64,000 nucleotides of DNA from Monocercomonoides exilis (taxonomy: Eukaryota; Preaxostyla; Oxymonadida; Polymastigidae): assembly GCA_001643675.2 (NCBI GenBank), contig LSRY02000028.1:992001-1056000 (forward strand), read 5' to 3'. Of the stretch, positions 25,803 to 37,146 are shown piece after piece. Position numbers and translations under genes: made by a program. The stretch's first letter is position 1; every line of letters starts with the position of its first letter. The notes beneath the pieces are model-generated. The model made no database searches and was not told the DNA's origin. It saw only the letters and a list, made by a program, of their open reading frames with translations.

Positions 25803-26706
25803 ATGGAAAATTCAAATAAAAAACCAGAAATATCCAAATTGAGCCAAACCTTCAACGATGAAGATAAAACCGTTGATTTTCTTGTGGAAAGGAATCTGGT
25901 TAAGAAGCATATTTACTGTGGCAAATGCAAAAAGATGATTGGATTCAAAAAAGAAGCAGATGAAAGATTTCGCTATTGTTGCCAACACCAATCGGTCAGC
26001 ATAAGGAAAAATACAGTTTTTAAAAAAATCCGAATAAAAATGCATCAATTTATGAAATTGTCACAGTTCTTTTGGATAAACATAACAGCAAAACAGGCAA
26101 CTTTACTTACAAATCTATCCAAAAACACGGTTTGCCACATTTATTCTCTTTTTAGGAGCGCCGTATCTCGGGAAATGCAGATTATGAAGAAAAGGATTGG
26201 TGGAGTCAACAGAATAGTTCAAATTGATGAGATGCTTTTATTTCGCAGAAAATATAAAAAAGGAAGAAAAAAAACCTCAGCAGTGGGTTTTCGGAGGTAT
26301 TGACGTCCCTCAAACAGGAAAAGGAAAAAGCAATATGTTTATGGAAATGGTTCCAGATAGAAAAAAGCACACTTTTCATTCTTCTGTGAGAAGAAACATT
26401 AAATTAGGTTCTATAATTAACAGTGACAGCTGGCGGGCCTGCAATGGAATGGAAAATCTTGGTTACACACATAGAATGGTCAATCACAAAAAAACATTTA
26501 TTAATAAAGAAACAAACACTCACACAAACCGCATAGAAGGTCTCTGGTCCTAGTTTCGTAAAAGCTTCCCACCACATGGAGTCAGACATTCAGTAATTCA
26601 ATCATTCATGGATTCTTTCGCTTACAAAAGGCAAGAAGACAGCACTTATTACACCTTTTTGGATACCTTGTCTGTCAATAATATTTATGAACAAATGGGA
26701 GTTTGA
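25803..26706 (+). pseudogene. Merlin/IS1016-type DDE transposase, frameshifted and with a nonsense codon
   Basis: The reading starts at ATG 25803 with a Cys-rich zinc-ribbon-like stretch (CGKCKKM...YCCQH). It continues through a helix-turn-helix region (NTVCHIYSLF) to the first catalytic Asp in IVQIDEML. In an A-rich run between about 26250 and 26290 the frame changes, and the rest continues from about 26280 in the next frame. That part carries the second Asp (INSDSW) and the terminal motif NTHTNRIEGLWS with the third acidic residue. A TAG at 26551-26553 interrupts it just after this motif, and the frame then stays open to TGA at 26704. All three acidic residues survive, so decay looks recent. 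An alternative is an unrecognised intron or programmed shift, but the TAG argues against function. Confidence 0.88.
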
Positions 26707-27023
26707 TTTTTTAGTTTTTTTATCTATTAACTTTTTTTTTTCTTTCTTCAGATGAAATAAAAAACATCGATGAATCAGAATGCCACAAGTTAAAGCACAT
26801 AACATACTAAGTTATTGTTTTCTATTTGTTCATTTTTCAAACCATTCAGTGTTTTTCTTTATTAATTTTTAATGGGCAAACAATAAAAAAATATTATTGT
26901 CTTTTTTTTTATTTTCTAAATACAGCACCCACCAGCACTTTTCATTTTAAACATATCTTCAACAAAAAGACATGATTCTTATATTTGAATCTATTTCTTT
27001 TTTCTTTTTTCACATGAAAAATT

Positions 27024-27053
27024 ATGGGTTATGTCCGCCAATTGGGATTGTAC
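27024..27053 (-). repeat. Merlin right terminal inverted repeat
   Basis: 30 bp, reverse complement of 25765-25794 without mismatch. Confidence 0.95.
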
Positions 27054-27128
27054 ATTTTTTTATTAAAAAATTCAATAAATATATGGTTAAGATCATAAAG
27101 GAAAAATTTAATATCGGAATATTGCGAT

Positions 27129-30101
27129 ATGTTTTTGTTTGTGAGCATTTTTTGCTGTGTCTACGACATCAATTGCATAGATAAGAAAGGAGATGAAGAC
27201 ATGCAAACAAAAAAAGAAAAGGGGGATGCATTTTTCGCAGAGAATATTTGCAGTGCTCCTGAAGGAATTGATAATCTGAATCCAGATGTCATAGCATGTG
27301 TACGAGATCAAAAGGAAATTATTAAAGAAGCTGAAGACAGCATGGATCAGAGGAACAAAAGGGATTTTATAGACTTGGTCAATTCAAACTCTTTTTTGAA
27401 TTTGGACGATTTCAGCTTGCGAAAAGAGAACGAGAAAAGAATTACTGAATGCCATTCTAAAATTAAGTGTAAAGAAGTAGAACTCAATGAAGAAAATGAA
27501 GTTGAAGTTGATGGAGAAAACGGGGTTGATAACGAAGAATGTGGTCTTTCTGGAAATGCGCCATGCAAAACTATTAAAAAGGCAGTGGAGCATTGTAAGC
27601 ATGAAGGAAAATTATTGATCCATACAGCAGAAAGCTGCAATAAATTCGATACTGAGCCAATTGTTATTGATGGGCGTCGCATCAAACTTGATAACGGAGA
27701 CGAAAGCATAATTTGTGTCACAACAGCTTTGGACGAAAAGAAAGTGAAAATCGGCGACGCCTTGTTTTGCGTTAAAGGCAAAGGATTTTTATACATTAGC
27801 TATGCCGATATTTGCGTGGATACAAAACGAGAAAGTGGAAGAAATCAAGGATTAATTGTTGTGGAAGGAGAAGGTTCACAAGTTGAATTGGAAAAAACGA
27901 ATATCAGCAATATAGATATTGGGAATGAGCTGAGCTGCGTGCTTATTGAATGCAAATCTGGTGAATTGATGTTTCAGAGTGTTAAGATTTCACATTTTAC
28001 ATCTTCCTGTGCACTGATACTTGCTGAAGCCTCTCAAAAAATTGAAAATTTCGCCATGTCATTGGACTCGATCACCACGAAAAGCAAAACGCAATCGATC
28101 TTGACTATAATGGGAGGATGCCAATCTGCAAAGTTTGATGATTGCACATTTACAAATTGCTGGTCAACTGAGCACAAATTGGGAGGAGCGATATATTTGG
28201 AAATAACGAATAGCGAGCATCCTTGCTTGTTTTTTCGAATGCATTTCTCGAATTGTTCGTGCGGAAGTGCAAACGATAACGCAGATCGGCTGAATGTTCA
28301 ACTGAATGACGAGTCAAAAGGAGGAGCAATGTTTATTCAAGCCACAGACGAAGTCACAAAAACGCTGAAACTTGAATTGAAAGATATGGAGTTCACGAAT
28401 TGTGCAGCAGAAAAAGGGAAATACGTTTACTTTTCATTTCCAGCAGGAAGAGAGCAGATCGACGAAGATCAATTTTTTTTCGAGATGGAAGGGATTTACG
28501 GGAAGAAGAATTACATATTGCTTGAAGATAGGAAAGATGGAAGAATAATTGATCTTATGGCAGACAAAGAGAACATATTACCATACCATTCAGAAAACAT
28601 CTACATCGGAAGCGAAAAAGCAAGCAATGAGAAAACATGTGGGAGAAAAGAAGAACCCTGCTCTCAACTAAGCGGAATAGCCAAACACAAGCCATGGAAA
28701 AGTCACATGTCAGTATATATTATTGGTAAAGTGTTTGTCAGTGAGCCTGTTTCTGGATGCCAAAATACAAAATTTTCTTCGATGATTGACTCTTTTTCGA
28801 TGCCTTCGACAACAAATGAACAAAACAGAGGAGCTCTTCAAATTGGAGCAAATATAAAAACCGACTTTGCACTTGCAGTATTCGGTGGCAAGCTAACATA
28901 TATTGCAATGGAACATTTGGATATCGAGTATCCAGATGCCATTGAAGGAGATGCAATAGATTTGATTTACGGAGGATTTGATGTTTATATTGTTGACGTT
29001 GTTTTTCGGCCTTGGTACACTGGCTTAAAAAGCGAAAACGTGCTTGGTGGCGAAGGAAAACTGTTGCCATACAAATTGATCAAATCAGAATCATTTTATT
29101 CAATGTTTACGCAGCTTGTTATTTACGGAAGAAACGGGAATATCACTCACGCAAGCCAACGTAAAAGCGGAAAGGCGGCATGTGGCTCCAGAGCTTATCA
29201 AAATGCTGAAAATGTGGAGAATTTGAATAATGGTTACAAAGAGGATAATCCCTTGTGCTCGTGGGATTCGGGACTTGTTTTTATGAATGATATTCAATCG
29301 GCGGAGATCAATGACAGTTCATTTATTGACATTGGCGATGGAGCAATACTTTCTCATTCATCTACGTTACATTTGTACAACTGCAGTTTCATAAACAACC
29401 ATCCAATCGATGTTGGATGGGAGAAATTTCCATCTTTGCGGCACAATGTTAGAAGCAATGGAGATTGGATTCGAGTGGAATCGTTGTCTCCAGGAAGTGA
29501 TGGGCTTGATGGGAAGCCATTTGGAATGTTGTCTAATGAAGAAGCATCTGGAACAGCTGCAGAGAACATGGATTCATATTTCTTTTCACCCATTTTGAAG
29601 AATGTGACGCTGAAAAGAGATGACACCAGCAAAAAGAATGAACTGCAAAGAGAAAATGAAATTGAGAAAGAAATCGAAGCAGTTGTGCACGGGTCATATT
29701 TGTTTCCGTGTGGACTTACGTTTGAAGTGTCCAAAAAAAGGAAAGGAGAAGAAATGAAATGGACAAATTGCCCAGTTTCTGAATACACAAATGAGACAGA
29801 AATGAAAGTGAGGATTCCTCCATCTTTGCTTGATGTGGATGAGTACACGTCAGTTGTCTGCCGCTTGACATATCCGAGTGGAGTTATTAATGGAGAAAAC
29901 AAGCATTCAGCAAATGTGGTTTTGGTGAAACAAAAGAAAGATGATCCAAGCACATTGCCTTCCACACATCTTGTTGTAATCATTGTCTCTGTTAGCGTTT
30001 CTTCTGTTGTTGCTGTTGTGGTTGTGATTGTAACTGTTGTGTGCGTGGCTAGAAGAAAAAAACGAAGGCAATACAAAGAGATTAAGGATGCAAACCATTG
30101 A
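27129..30101 (+). CDS. Single-pass surface protein with beta-helix-like repeats
   Basis: An intron-less gene of 990 residues. The N-terminus (MFLFVSIFCCVYDINC) is a signal peptide. Residues from about 130 to 900 alternate short hydrophobic/Gly/Asn strands typical of right-handed parallel beta-helix proteins. Two copies of a Cys-Gly-x(n)-Pro-Cys motif (CGLSGNAPCKTI near 137 and CGRKEEPCSQL near 503) lie 366 residues apart. Near residue 945 is one membrane helix rich in Val, followed by a basic stop-transfer (RRKKRRQYKE) and a short tail. Exposure on the cell surface is therefore inferred. The motif and its spacing match those of the 4,058-residue receptor at 43829-56089, so the two are probably paralogues; this one lacks a kinase-like tail. 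The ligand is unknown. A Merlin transposon ends 75 bp upstream of the start codon. Confidence 0.88.
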   Translation: MFLFVSIFCCVYDINCIDKKGDEDMQTKKEKGDAFFAENICSAPEGIDNLNPDVIACVRDQKEIIKEAEDSMDQRNKRDFIDLVNSNSFLNLDDFSLRKENEKRITECHSKIKCKEVELNEENEVEVDGENGVDNEECGLSGNAPCKTIKKAVEHCKHEGKLLIHTAESCNKFDTEPIVIDGRRIKLDNGDESIICVTTALDEKKVKIGDALFCVKGKGFLYISYADICVDTKRESGRNQGLIVVEGEGSQVELEKTNISNIDIGNELSCVLIECKSGELMFQSVKISHFTSSCALILAEASQKIENFAMSLDSITTKSKTQSILTIMGGCQSAKFDDCTFTNCWSTEHKLGGAIYLEITNSEHPCLFFRMHFSNCSCGSANDNADRLNVQLNDESKGGAMFIQATDEVTKTLKLELKDMEFTNCAAEKGKYVYFSFPAGREQIDEDQFFFEMEGIYGKKNYILLEDRKDGRIIDLMADKENILPYHSENIYIGSEKASNEKTCGRKEEPCSQLSGIAKHKPWKSHMSVYIIGKVFVSEPVSGCQNTKFSSMIDSFSMPSTTNEQNRGALQIGANIKTDFALAVFGGKLTYIAMEHLDIEYPDAIEGDAIDLIYGGFDVYIVDVVFRPWYTGLKSENVLGGEGKLLPYKLIKSESFYSMFTQLVIYGRNGNITHASQRKSGKAACGSRAYQNAENVENLNNGYKEDNPLCSWDSGLVFMNDIQSAEINDSSFIDIGDGAILSHSSTLHLYNCSFINNHPIDVGWEKFPSLRHNVRSNGDWIRVESLSPGSDGLDGKPFGMLSNEEASGTAAENMDSYFFSPILKNVTLKRDDTSKKNELQRENEIEKEIEAVVHGSYLFPCGLTFEVSKKRKGEEMKWTNCPVSEYTNETEMKVRIPPSLLDVDEYTSVVCRLTYPSGVINGENKHSANVVLVKQKKDDPSTLPSTHLVVIIVSVSVSSVVAVVVVIVTVVCVARRKKRRQYKEIKDANH

Positions 30102-30981
30102 TTTGTGACACACATATAATTTGAATGCTTTTTTTCGGTTTGAATATGTTTTTGTCAAAATTTTGAATGTTTTATTTTCGTGAAATCTTTCACATGAGCA
30201 AATTTCGTGATGTTTCTGTTATGTTAACAAGAGTTTTTTAATTGCATATTTTTTATTTTTTGACTTTCAGAGCCAAAATTTAATCAGAGTTTTCGTTTTT
30301 GCTCAATTATCACATTTTCCTCAATTGTTTCATTCTTCTTTTTTTTAAAGAAAGCGGAGAAATGTTGATAAAATAACTTTTTTTTCCCCATACATTTGCA
30401 CGATTTACATCCTTTAACGTGTTTTTGATACGTTTATTTTGCAATGTAACTCGAGTTTTTTTCTTTTTCTTTTTCTTTTTCTTTCTTTCTTTTCTTTTTC
30501 TTTTCTTTTTTCTTATTTGTACAGTTGAAGCAAAAAATGTCGAGGTAACATTCACTTTCAAAAATTTCAATAAATAAATAAATAAAAATAAAAAAAGGAG
30601 CATTATTTTGAAAGAAAAAATTTTCCACCCGAAAAATGAAGTTCAAAACAAAATGATTGTGATTAATAGGTTGACTGAAAAATCATTTTTTTAATGATAT
30701 TCATTTTTTTTCCATTTCCATTTTTTCTTATTTTTTTTCATTTGAAGTTCAAACAAATCAGTCAAAAAAAATTTCAAAAACGAAAACCTCACGTGTTTTC
30801 AGTGGAATTATTTAACTTAAAATTAAAGAAACGAGAGAATAAAAACGTCCTGTTTACATTCAATATTCAAACAATCAATTTTCTGAATCAAAAACAAATA
30901 AATTAGAACATAAATCAATAAATAATAATAATTATAATAATCTTTAAAAAAAGAATTAAATCTTTCTTTTTTCAATCAATT
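30102..30981. other. AT-rich intergenic DNA between surface protein and MSH2
   Basis: No coding exon was recognised, including none that could encode the missing MSH2 N-terminal domain. It includes a pyrimidine tract of CTTTTT-type units at about 30458-30512. Confidence 0.65.
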
Positions 30982-31078
30982 ATGAGACGGGGAGTTCAAG
31001 AGAATATTTCCTTTTTCAATAGATTTTTGTTTATATTTATTATACGATCAGATCATTAAGATTTGAACTTTTAGGAAT

Positions 31079-34000
31079 ATGGATGAACCAGAACGTCATA
31101 TTTGCATAACATGGCAAATGAAAAATTTACAGAGAATCACTGGGATAGCGTGGGTTGATGTTGACAGGAAGGAAATTGGAATTGGTGAATTCCTTGATAC
31201 AAAACAGTACACAAACCTTGAAACAGCGATATTACAAAGCGTATCAGGAGATCCAACAATTTTAATGCAGCATGGTGAAGACTATGAAGCACAAAAAGTA
31301 AAGCAAGTGCTTGTTCGCTGCGGTTTAACCGGTCGGGAACTTAAATCAGGTTTTGTTTTCGTTAACAAAATCAATATTTTATAAATTATTCTTACCATTT
31401 AAGCCTTAATGAAAACAAAAGAAACATATGAAGAACTATGTCATCTTGTTGGAGGAGACAAATGCGCAAGCGGTTTTATTTTTTTTTCCTTGACAATTCA
31501 ACCTTTTTATTTTCGAATCTGCTTCAAAAGCAATTTCTGAACAAAAGATGGGCTTATACGCATTGCAGTTACTTCTCTCAAAATTTACGGTTTCAGTTCC
31601 ATTGAATAGTGACACACTTTTTTCTTTGATACAAATTAATACTGGAACTCATCTTCAACTCGATGCTTCTGCAACTTATGCTCTTGGAATATTTGATGCC
31701 GGGGCAGATGGTATGCTCATTCATTTTAATATAATGTTTCTAAACGTTGATTAAAAAAATTATTCAATAATTTTTCAACGAACATTTTCAATAATAATTT
31801 GAAGGTCCAAAAACAATGACTATTTTTGGGTTATTGAATCAATGCAGTACAAAAATGGGAGAAAGGAAGCTTAGACAGTGGCTGAAACAACCATCAGCGG
31901 ATCTTGAAGAGATTGGTTTGAAAAGAGAACAATTAACTCATTCATTCTTAACTGATGATTATTTATATTAACTTTAATAAACATTCACAAACACACTAAA
32001 AATTTGTTTTTTATTAGAAAGTCGACATGACATTGTTGAAATATTTGTCCGTAACACGCAGATGAGACAAGCAGTACAACAGCAATATCTTCATTTCTTT
32101 TCAGATGTCGAGAAGATTGCTCTTCGATTCTCCAGAGGCAAAGGCACATTGGAAGACACAGTCCATCTGTATCAATCAGTGCAACTGATACCTGGGCTAT
32201 GCGAAGCTATGCGTGTACTTGTTGATGCGATGGCACCACCAATCCCCGTTCTGATAGAGTCTTCTTCGAGTGACCCTTCAAGCGGCCGCACTTCACTTTC
32301 TGTTGCATCTGCACTGGCTTCTGCCCCTTTGCGCGATGAAAAGTGGGCTCTGTCAGAATTAGCCTGTCATTTCATTGATCCACTTCTCACTGTGAACGAA
32401 CACTTCAAGCTATTTCTTGGTTTGGTTGAATCTGTCATCGACCTGAAAAAGGTGGACAGCGACAACATGTACCTGGTGAAGGCTGAATTTGATCCATCTC
32501 TTCTTGCAATTGCTCAAAAGAGAGATGAAACATTAGAGAAAATCAAACGATTACATCAACAGGCTGTTCGCGAATTGCTGGGTGAAGAAATTGACGAACA
32601 AAAAAGCACTGGCCGAGCCAAAAAAGGCGGAAAAGGCGGGAGAAATGCATCATCTCCGTGGGAGCGAGTGAAGTTAGAGCAGAATCCACAACAAGGATTC
32701 TACCTCAAAATGAGCAAGAACGATGAGAAGATGATTCGAGGCCGAGGCAAAACGTACACTTGGCTTGAAACTCATAAAGATGGTGTGAGATTCACATTCT
32801 CCGGTTTGAGAGCAGCATCAACTTTGTACACTGAGCTTACGAAGAAGTACGAAGAAAAGCAAAGAGAATTAGAACTCAGGACTTTGGATATTGTTGCATC
32901 GTATACAACAGCAATGGAAGATTTGGGAACAATCTTGTCGACATTGGACGTGTTATGTGCATTTGGGCAAATTTCATGCACTGCACCAACACCTTTTGTG
33001 AGACCAATTATGGAAGAGAAGGGCACGCTGAGAAGAGCAGAAGTTGAAAAGAAAAGAAGACAGCAAATGCTGCTTGATAAAAAGGATGCAACGGCAGAAG
33101 GAAAAGCGGATGATGAAGACGAGGTAAATTATGATGAAATACGCGAAAGAGATGGCTCAAGTGACGGATGGATTGGAGGAGTGATTGAGATACGTGGAAT
33201 GAGGCACCCGTGCCTTGAAGTGCAAGAAGGCGTCAACTTCATCCCAAACGATTGCTATCTCGTCAGCGGTGCTTGGGATGAGCGGTCGAAGGCTGCACAA
33301 TCCCAACCGGAGACAGCATCCACCACAAATCCAGTAACACCATCAAAAGACAACATCGTTCCTTCCTATCTTCTTGTTACAGGCCCAAACATGGGTGGGA
33401 AATCAACATACATCCGCTCTGTGGGCATTGTTGTTCTGCTCGCACAGATTGGATGCTTTGTTCCGTGCACATTTTGCCGTCTGTCTGTACGCGATAGGAT
33501 TTTGGCTCGTGTTGGCAGCGGAGATTTTCTGTTTGGGGGATTTTCGACATTTATGGCAGAGATGCTGGAGACTGCATCGATTCTTTCATCAGCAACAGAA
33601 GATTCTCTTGTGATCATTGACGAGCTGGGCAGAGGAACATCTACTTACGATGGACTTGGGCTTGCTTGGAGCATAAGCGAGACAATAGCAAAGACAATTG
33701 GATCACCGACATTATTTGCCACTCATTTTCACGGTTTTTATTTTGTCGTTCAAATTTATTTATTCAAATTTCATTTTAAACATTTATTTGTGGATTTTTT
33801 TGTAATTTTTTGAATTCTATTTTTAACTGTTTTCGTAATTTCAATTATTTACTTCTGCAAATTTAGAGTTAACAGCCCTTTCAAAGGAGCTTCCATCTGT
33901 TGGAAATTGCCATGCTTCTGTCTTGCAGAGCGAAGGCGTGCTCACTTTTCTGTTTAAAATTGAAGACGGGCCATGCGAACGATCATTTGGTATTCATGTG

Positions 34001-34312
34001 GCTGAAATGGCTGGATTTCCTCCACATGTCATCGAGCTGGCTGAAAAGAAGCTTGCTGAGTTTGAAAGCGAAAGCCGCGATTTCTCTGTGACTGCGCCAG
34101 AACCTTCTATTTCCAATTCTCCTTTGTCTCTTTTATCACCTGCATCTTCATCATCTTCCACTCCACTTCCCACATCATTTTCTGCTGTCACTCCTTCCAC
34201 GTCCGCAACAACAAAAAGCAACATTGAGTCTGTGATTGACGCTCTGGCTTCTGTCGACACAAACAGCCTCACAACAGAACAGGCATTGGAACTTGTTTCA
34301 ACTCTTGCATAA
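31079..34312 (+). CDS. MSH2: DNA mismatch repair protein MSH2, N-terminally short
   Basis: Six exons: 31079-31349, 31404-31472, 31531-31710, 31805-31915, 32018-33733 and 33867-34312, all introns in phase 1, giving 930 residues. MSH2 pairs with MSH6 or MSH3 to find replication errors. Visible parts, in order: the connector domain ([17 protein letters not shown]...NLE), lever/clamp regions, and the ATPase with Walker [10 protein letters not shown] (near 664), [14 protein letters not shown], Walker [16 protein letters not shown] (near 742) and ATHFH. Then comes [13 protein letters not shown]. The protein starts at a point matching about residue 140 of typical MSH2, so the mismatch-recognition domain I is absent. 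A possible extra 5' exon, 30982-31028 with a 46-nt intron, would add 17 residues but not that domain. A Lys/Gly-rich linker (about 32600) and a linker at 33270-33350 are insertions. The C-terminus is Ser-rich and shorter than usual. Confidence 0.93.
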
Positions 34313-34571
34313 ATTGCTGCTTTTTATTTTCATTAAAAAAAAAATTACTTTTGTTTTATTTGTTATCACTTTTTTCGGTATTTTTCCATTCACGTATTGT
34401 TATTTTCTTCAAGTGCATTATCATTATTCATGACGAATTCTACTCTTTCTTTCAATTAGGACAATCGTAAAGTTCACTTGAATAAAAAAAGTTCATATTA
34501 ATTGTGTCAAAAGATAAAATCAGCGAAGTGCAAAATAATAACATTGTTGAACAACGGAATAATTTATAATT

Positions 34572-35315
34572 TCAAGTAGGAGAAGCAAATAATTGGTTAA
34601 ACACAGGATTCTTTTGATTGAAATGAATTGATTGAGCAGCCAGCTTCCTGCGTTCTGCGTCTGAGGCAGACATGCTCCCAACTCCATGCGACTCTTCAGC
34701 CATGAAAGATACAAGACCAACTAAAATAGAAGAGACGGACCATGTTGTACTCCACGACTCTTGGGATAAAATATAAATATAAATAATTATTAATTATTAA
34801 TAAATAATTCAATACCTGGATGAAAATTACTCATGCTTGTGCAAATTGGAGTGTTAGTCTCAAATCTTCCAGAAGGTGTAAACATTTGTATTTCCGGACC
34901 AGCAAAAGGATAGTTTTGAGGAAATTTCAATACTCCTAAATTGTTTTGATAAAAAATACAACCTAAAATTTCTTTAAATAATAAAATAAACCATGATATT
35001 GTCCTCCTAAAGTCAAATAAAAATATTTTGAAAAAGCTCAAAATTGTATTGAAAAGAAACAAACCGAAATATGGAGTATCTTTTGGTCCTGCAATGATAA
35101 AGTGCCATTCAAATATGTTGCTAGGTTTTGGAGTTGCAACAATACCGAATACAGGATCTTTTGTAAGATTTGCCAATTCGATTTGAAGTCTTTTGACTCC
35201 AAGTTCTTCAAAAAACAAAAAACAACAGAAGAATGAAAGTTCGAGCACAAAACAAAGAAAAAATAATTTCAAAATGCACATAAAAATAAATATAATAACT
35301 AATACTTGTAGGCAT
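34572..35315 (-). CDS. Ubiquitin-conjugating enzyme E2, UBE2J2/Ubc6-like, without membrane tail
   Basis: Five exons: 35315-35306 (10 nt), 35205-35065, 35006-34992 (15 nt), 34935-34816 and 34759-34572, all introns in phase 1, giving 157 residues. E2 enzymes carry ubiquitin as a thioester and, in this subfamily, serve ER-associated degradation. The fold matches UBE2J2 throughout: VKRLQIELANLTKDP, EWHFIIAGPKDTPY, GGQYHGVLKFPQNYPF, then the active-site Cys near residue 87 in NTPICTSMSNFHP (no classical HPN motif, as in this subfamily), then WSVSSILVGLVSFM. Family members normally end in a linker and a tail-anchor helix. Here the frame stops shortly after the E2 core (QLFASPT), so the enzyme is predicted to be soluble unless an alternative 3' exon exists. 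Confidence 0.93.
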
Positions 35316-35478
35316 CCAAAAGAAATTTAAAGGAAACGAAAAAAGACTACCAAACAAAATATAATACCATACTTAGTTTTTGAATAATCAATTTTACAAT
35401 TTCATTTGGGTCAGATCATTTTGAATAATTAACGTAATGTAGCATTTTGGTAATTCATTGTTATTATTTGTCTTTTGG

Positions 35479-36916
35479 TCAGTTTCCTTCATCTTCATAT
35501 TCGTCATCTTCGCTCGTTGTTTCTTCTTCACTTTCAAGCTCAGGAGGAGAATCCAACAAAGTGAAAAACTCCAGAAATTCATCTTCACTTTCTAAATCCG
35601 ATTCTTCGTTAACTTCATCCTTTCCTTTTTGATCTTTATCCAGAGAGCTTTTTGGCTCATAGCCCGAGTCCAATTTCCTTTTTGCCATCTGCCTTAATGA
35701 ATCAAATTTCTTCCAAGTTGATAAAGATGAAGATATCTGTGTTGAAATGGATCGAATGAGATCTCTAGCTTTTAAATTGACATCTTCCGTATTTTTGTTT
35801 AATGCAGCATTGATCACTATGTTGCATAGCTGCTCTTTCATCAACCCTTCTGTTAACAGCGAGGACAGGGAGTCGTCCAATTCACATACAAAAAGAAACT
35901 GAACGATGAGTTCATTGAGTACAGATAATCTTGAAAGTTTCTGCTCGTGCATAGGAGAATTATTGGATTCTTCTGCTTCTTCTGTCCTTTTTTTGTACAG
36001 CTCTGAAAAATCAGTATTGGATGAAAGAAGATGAGTTAATGCCAATCTCTCAGCATATAAAGCTGTTGAACATTGAACAATGATAAATCCTGCATTTTTC
36101 ATAGATTTAATATCATCTGAAAAAAGAAAACAGTGGAGAGGATGCTTTTTTGAACCAATATCCTGTTTGCTAATCATTGGAAATAATTTTGCATTTCCTA
36201 AAATTTAAATATCCAAGACAGCATAAATGAAGATTTGAATTAAAACATTCTAATTACAAAATGCAAACCAGTTGTCCTTGAAAGAAGGACTAAAGCTTTA
36301 AGGATGCCATTTAATAAACGATCAATTTCATTAAAAGAAGACTGTTGAGAAAACTGTTTTAATTTTTCCAAAAATACTTTAAGTACTTTTTCAATATAAG
36401 GAGTCTTATTTATTTTTTGACATCCAAGTGCAAGCATCGACGCAATATATATTTCCAGTTTAACCGATTCATCTTCAACCAACAAGGCAGTTTGCTCAAA
36501 TTTTGTAAGCAACCCTAAACTTTCCATTGACTTGTAAAATTGTATCAATTCAGGATGGCTGTATGATTGAGATATCTTTTGAAACAAGTTTCCGAAAATT
36601 GTTATTAAAAGAATTTCATTTCCAGTTTTTCCTTTTCCAAAAAAATTAGTGAGTTGTATCAATTCATCATGATCAATACAAGAAACTATTGTTTCGATTG
36701 AGGAATTATTTATGCAATCCTGAAGTAAGCATAACTCAGACGTAACCTTCCAATGTATTTCTGACTTCAATAATGAAATAACAACTTAAGCAATTTAAAA
36801 TTTATCAATTTATAATTTATAATTTTTAATTTTAACAGACGTTTAATTTTTGATCGTAAATCATCTTTCAATTCTGCTTGATTGTTCATTTTCACAAAAA
36901 AGATCTTTGATGCCAT
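35479..36916 (-). CDS. Unnamed conserved-looking helical protein with acidic C-terminus
   Basis: Three exons: 36916-36841, 36784-36269 and 36197-35479, both introns in phase 1, giving 436 residues. Residues 1 to about 330 are predicted mostly helical with regularly spaced Leu/Ile, reminiscent of armadillo/HEAT or SAAL1-type helical repeats (for example GKTGNEILLITIFGNLF). That resemblance is weak. The last 60 residues are Glu/Asp/Ser-rich (DLESEDEFLEFF and onward). No enzyme motif, signal or membrane helix is seen. It starts 230 bp from the oppositely oriented armadillo/coiled-coil gene, so the two may share a promoter region. Confidence 0.8.
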
Positions 36917-37146
36917 CTTTTTTTAATATTTTAAATTTTCTTTATTGTTGAATTCAAATAATAAAAATGTTAATAATAATCAAAAGTTTAATTTCTTTTT
37001 TGAAAGAAATTTTAATTGTGTTATTATTGATCAACTATCATTATTTTGCTTGAAAAAATTTATCCAAGGTAAATTATCTTCTGTTTTGAGCAAATTTATT
37101 AATTTTATTTCACACATTTTGTATTTTATAAATAGTGCAAAATACA
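36917..37146. promoter_or_regulatory. Bidirectional intergenic region (likely shared promoter)
   Basis: 230 bp between two divergent start codons, very AT-rich. No TATA box or other named element can be assigned with confidence. Confidence 0.45.

Larger units (their letters stand above)
25765..27053 (+). mobile_element. Merlin (IS1016-type) DNA transposon, 1,289 bp
   Basis: Perfect 30-bp terminal inverted repeats (25765-25794 and 27024-27053, beginning GTACAATCCCAATTGGCGGA) enclose a DDE transposase of the IS1016/ISXO2-like type. No direct target duplication is evident: the 9 bases outside each end do not match, although Merlin elements usually make 8-9 bp duplications. The right end lies 75 bp upstream of the start codon of a surface-protein gene. 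The transposase is broken, so this copy is probably immobile on its own but could still be mobilised through its intact ends. Confidence 0.92.

Noticed and set aside
25803-26706. Bacterial insertion sequence or contaminating DNA
   Set aside because: The transposase resembles IS1016-type enzymes, but Merlin is the known eukaryotic branch. The element sits in contiguous eukaryotic DNA with the same AT-rich composition.
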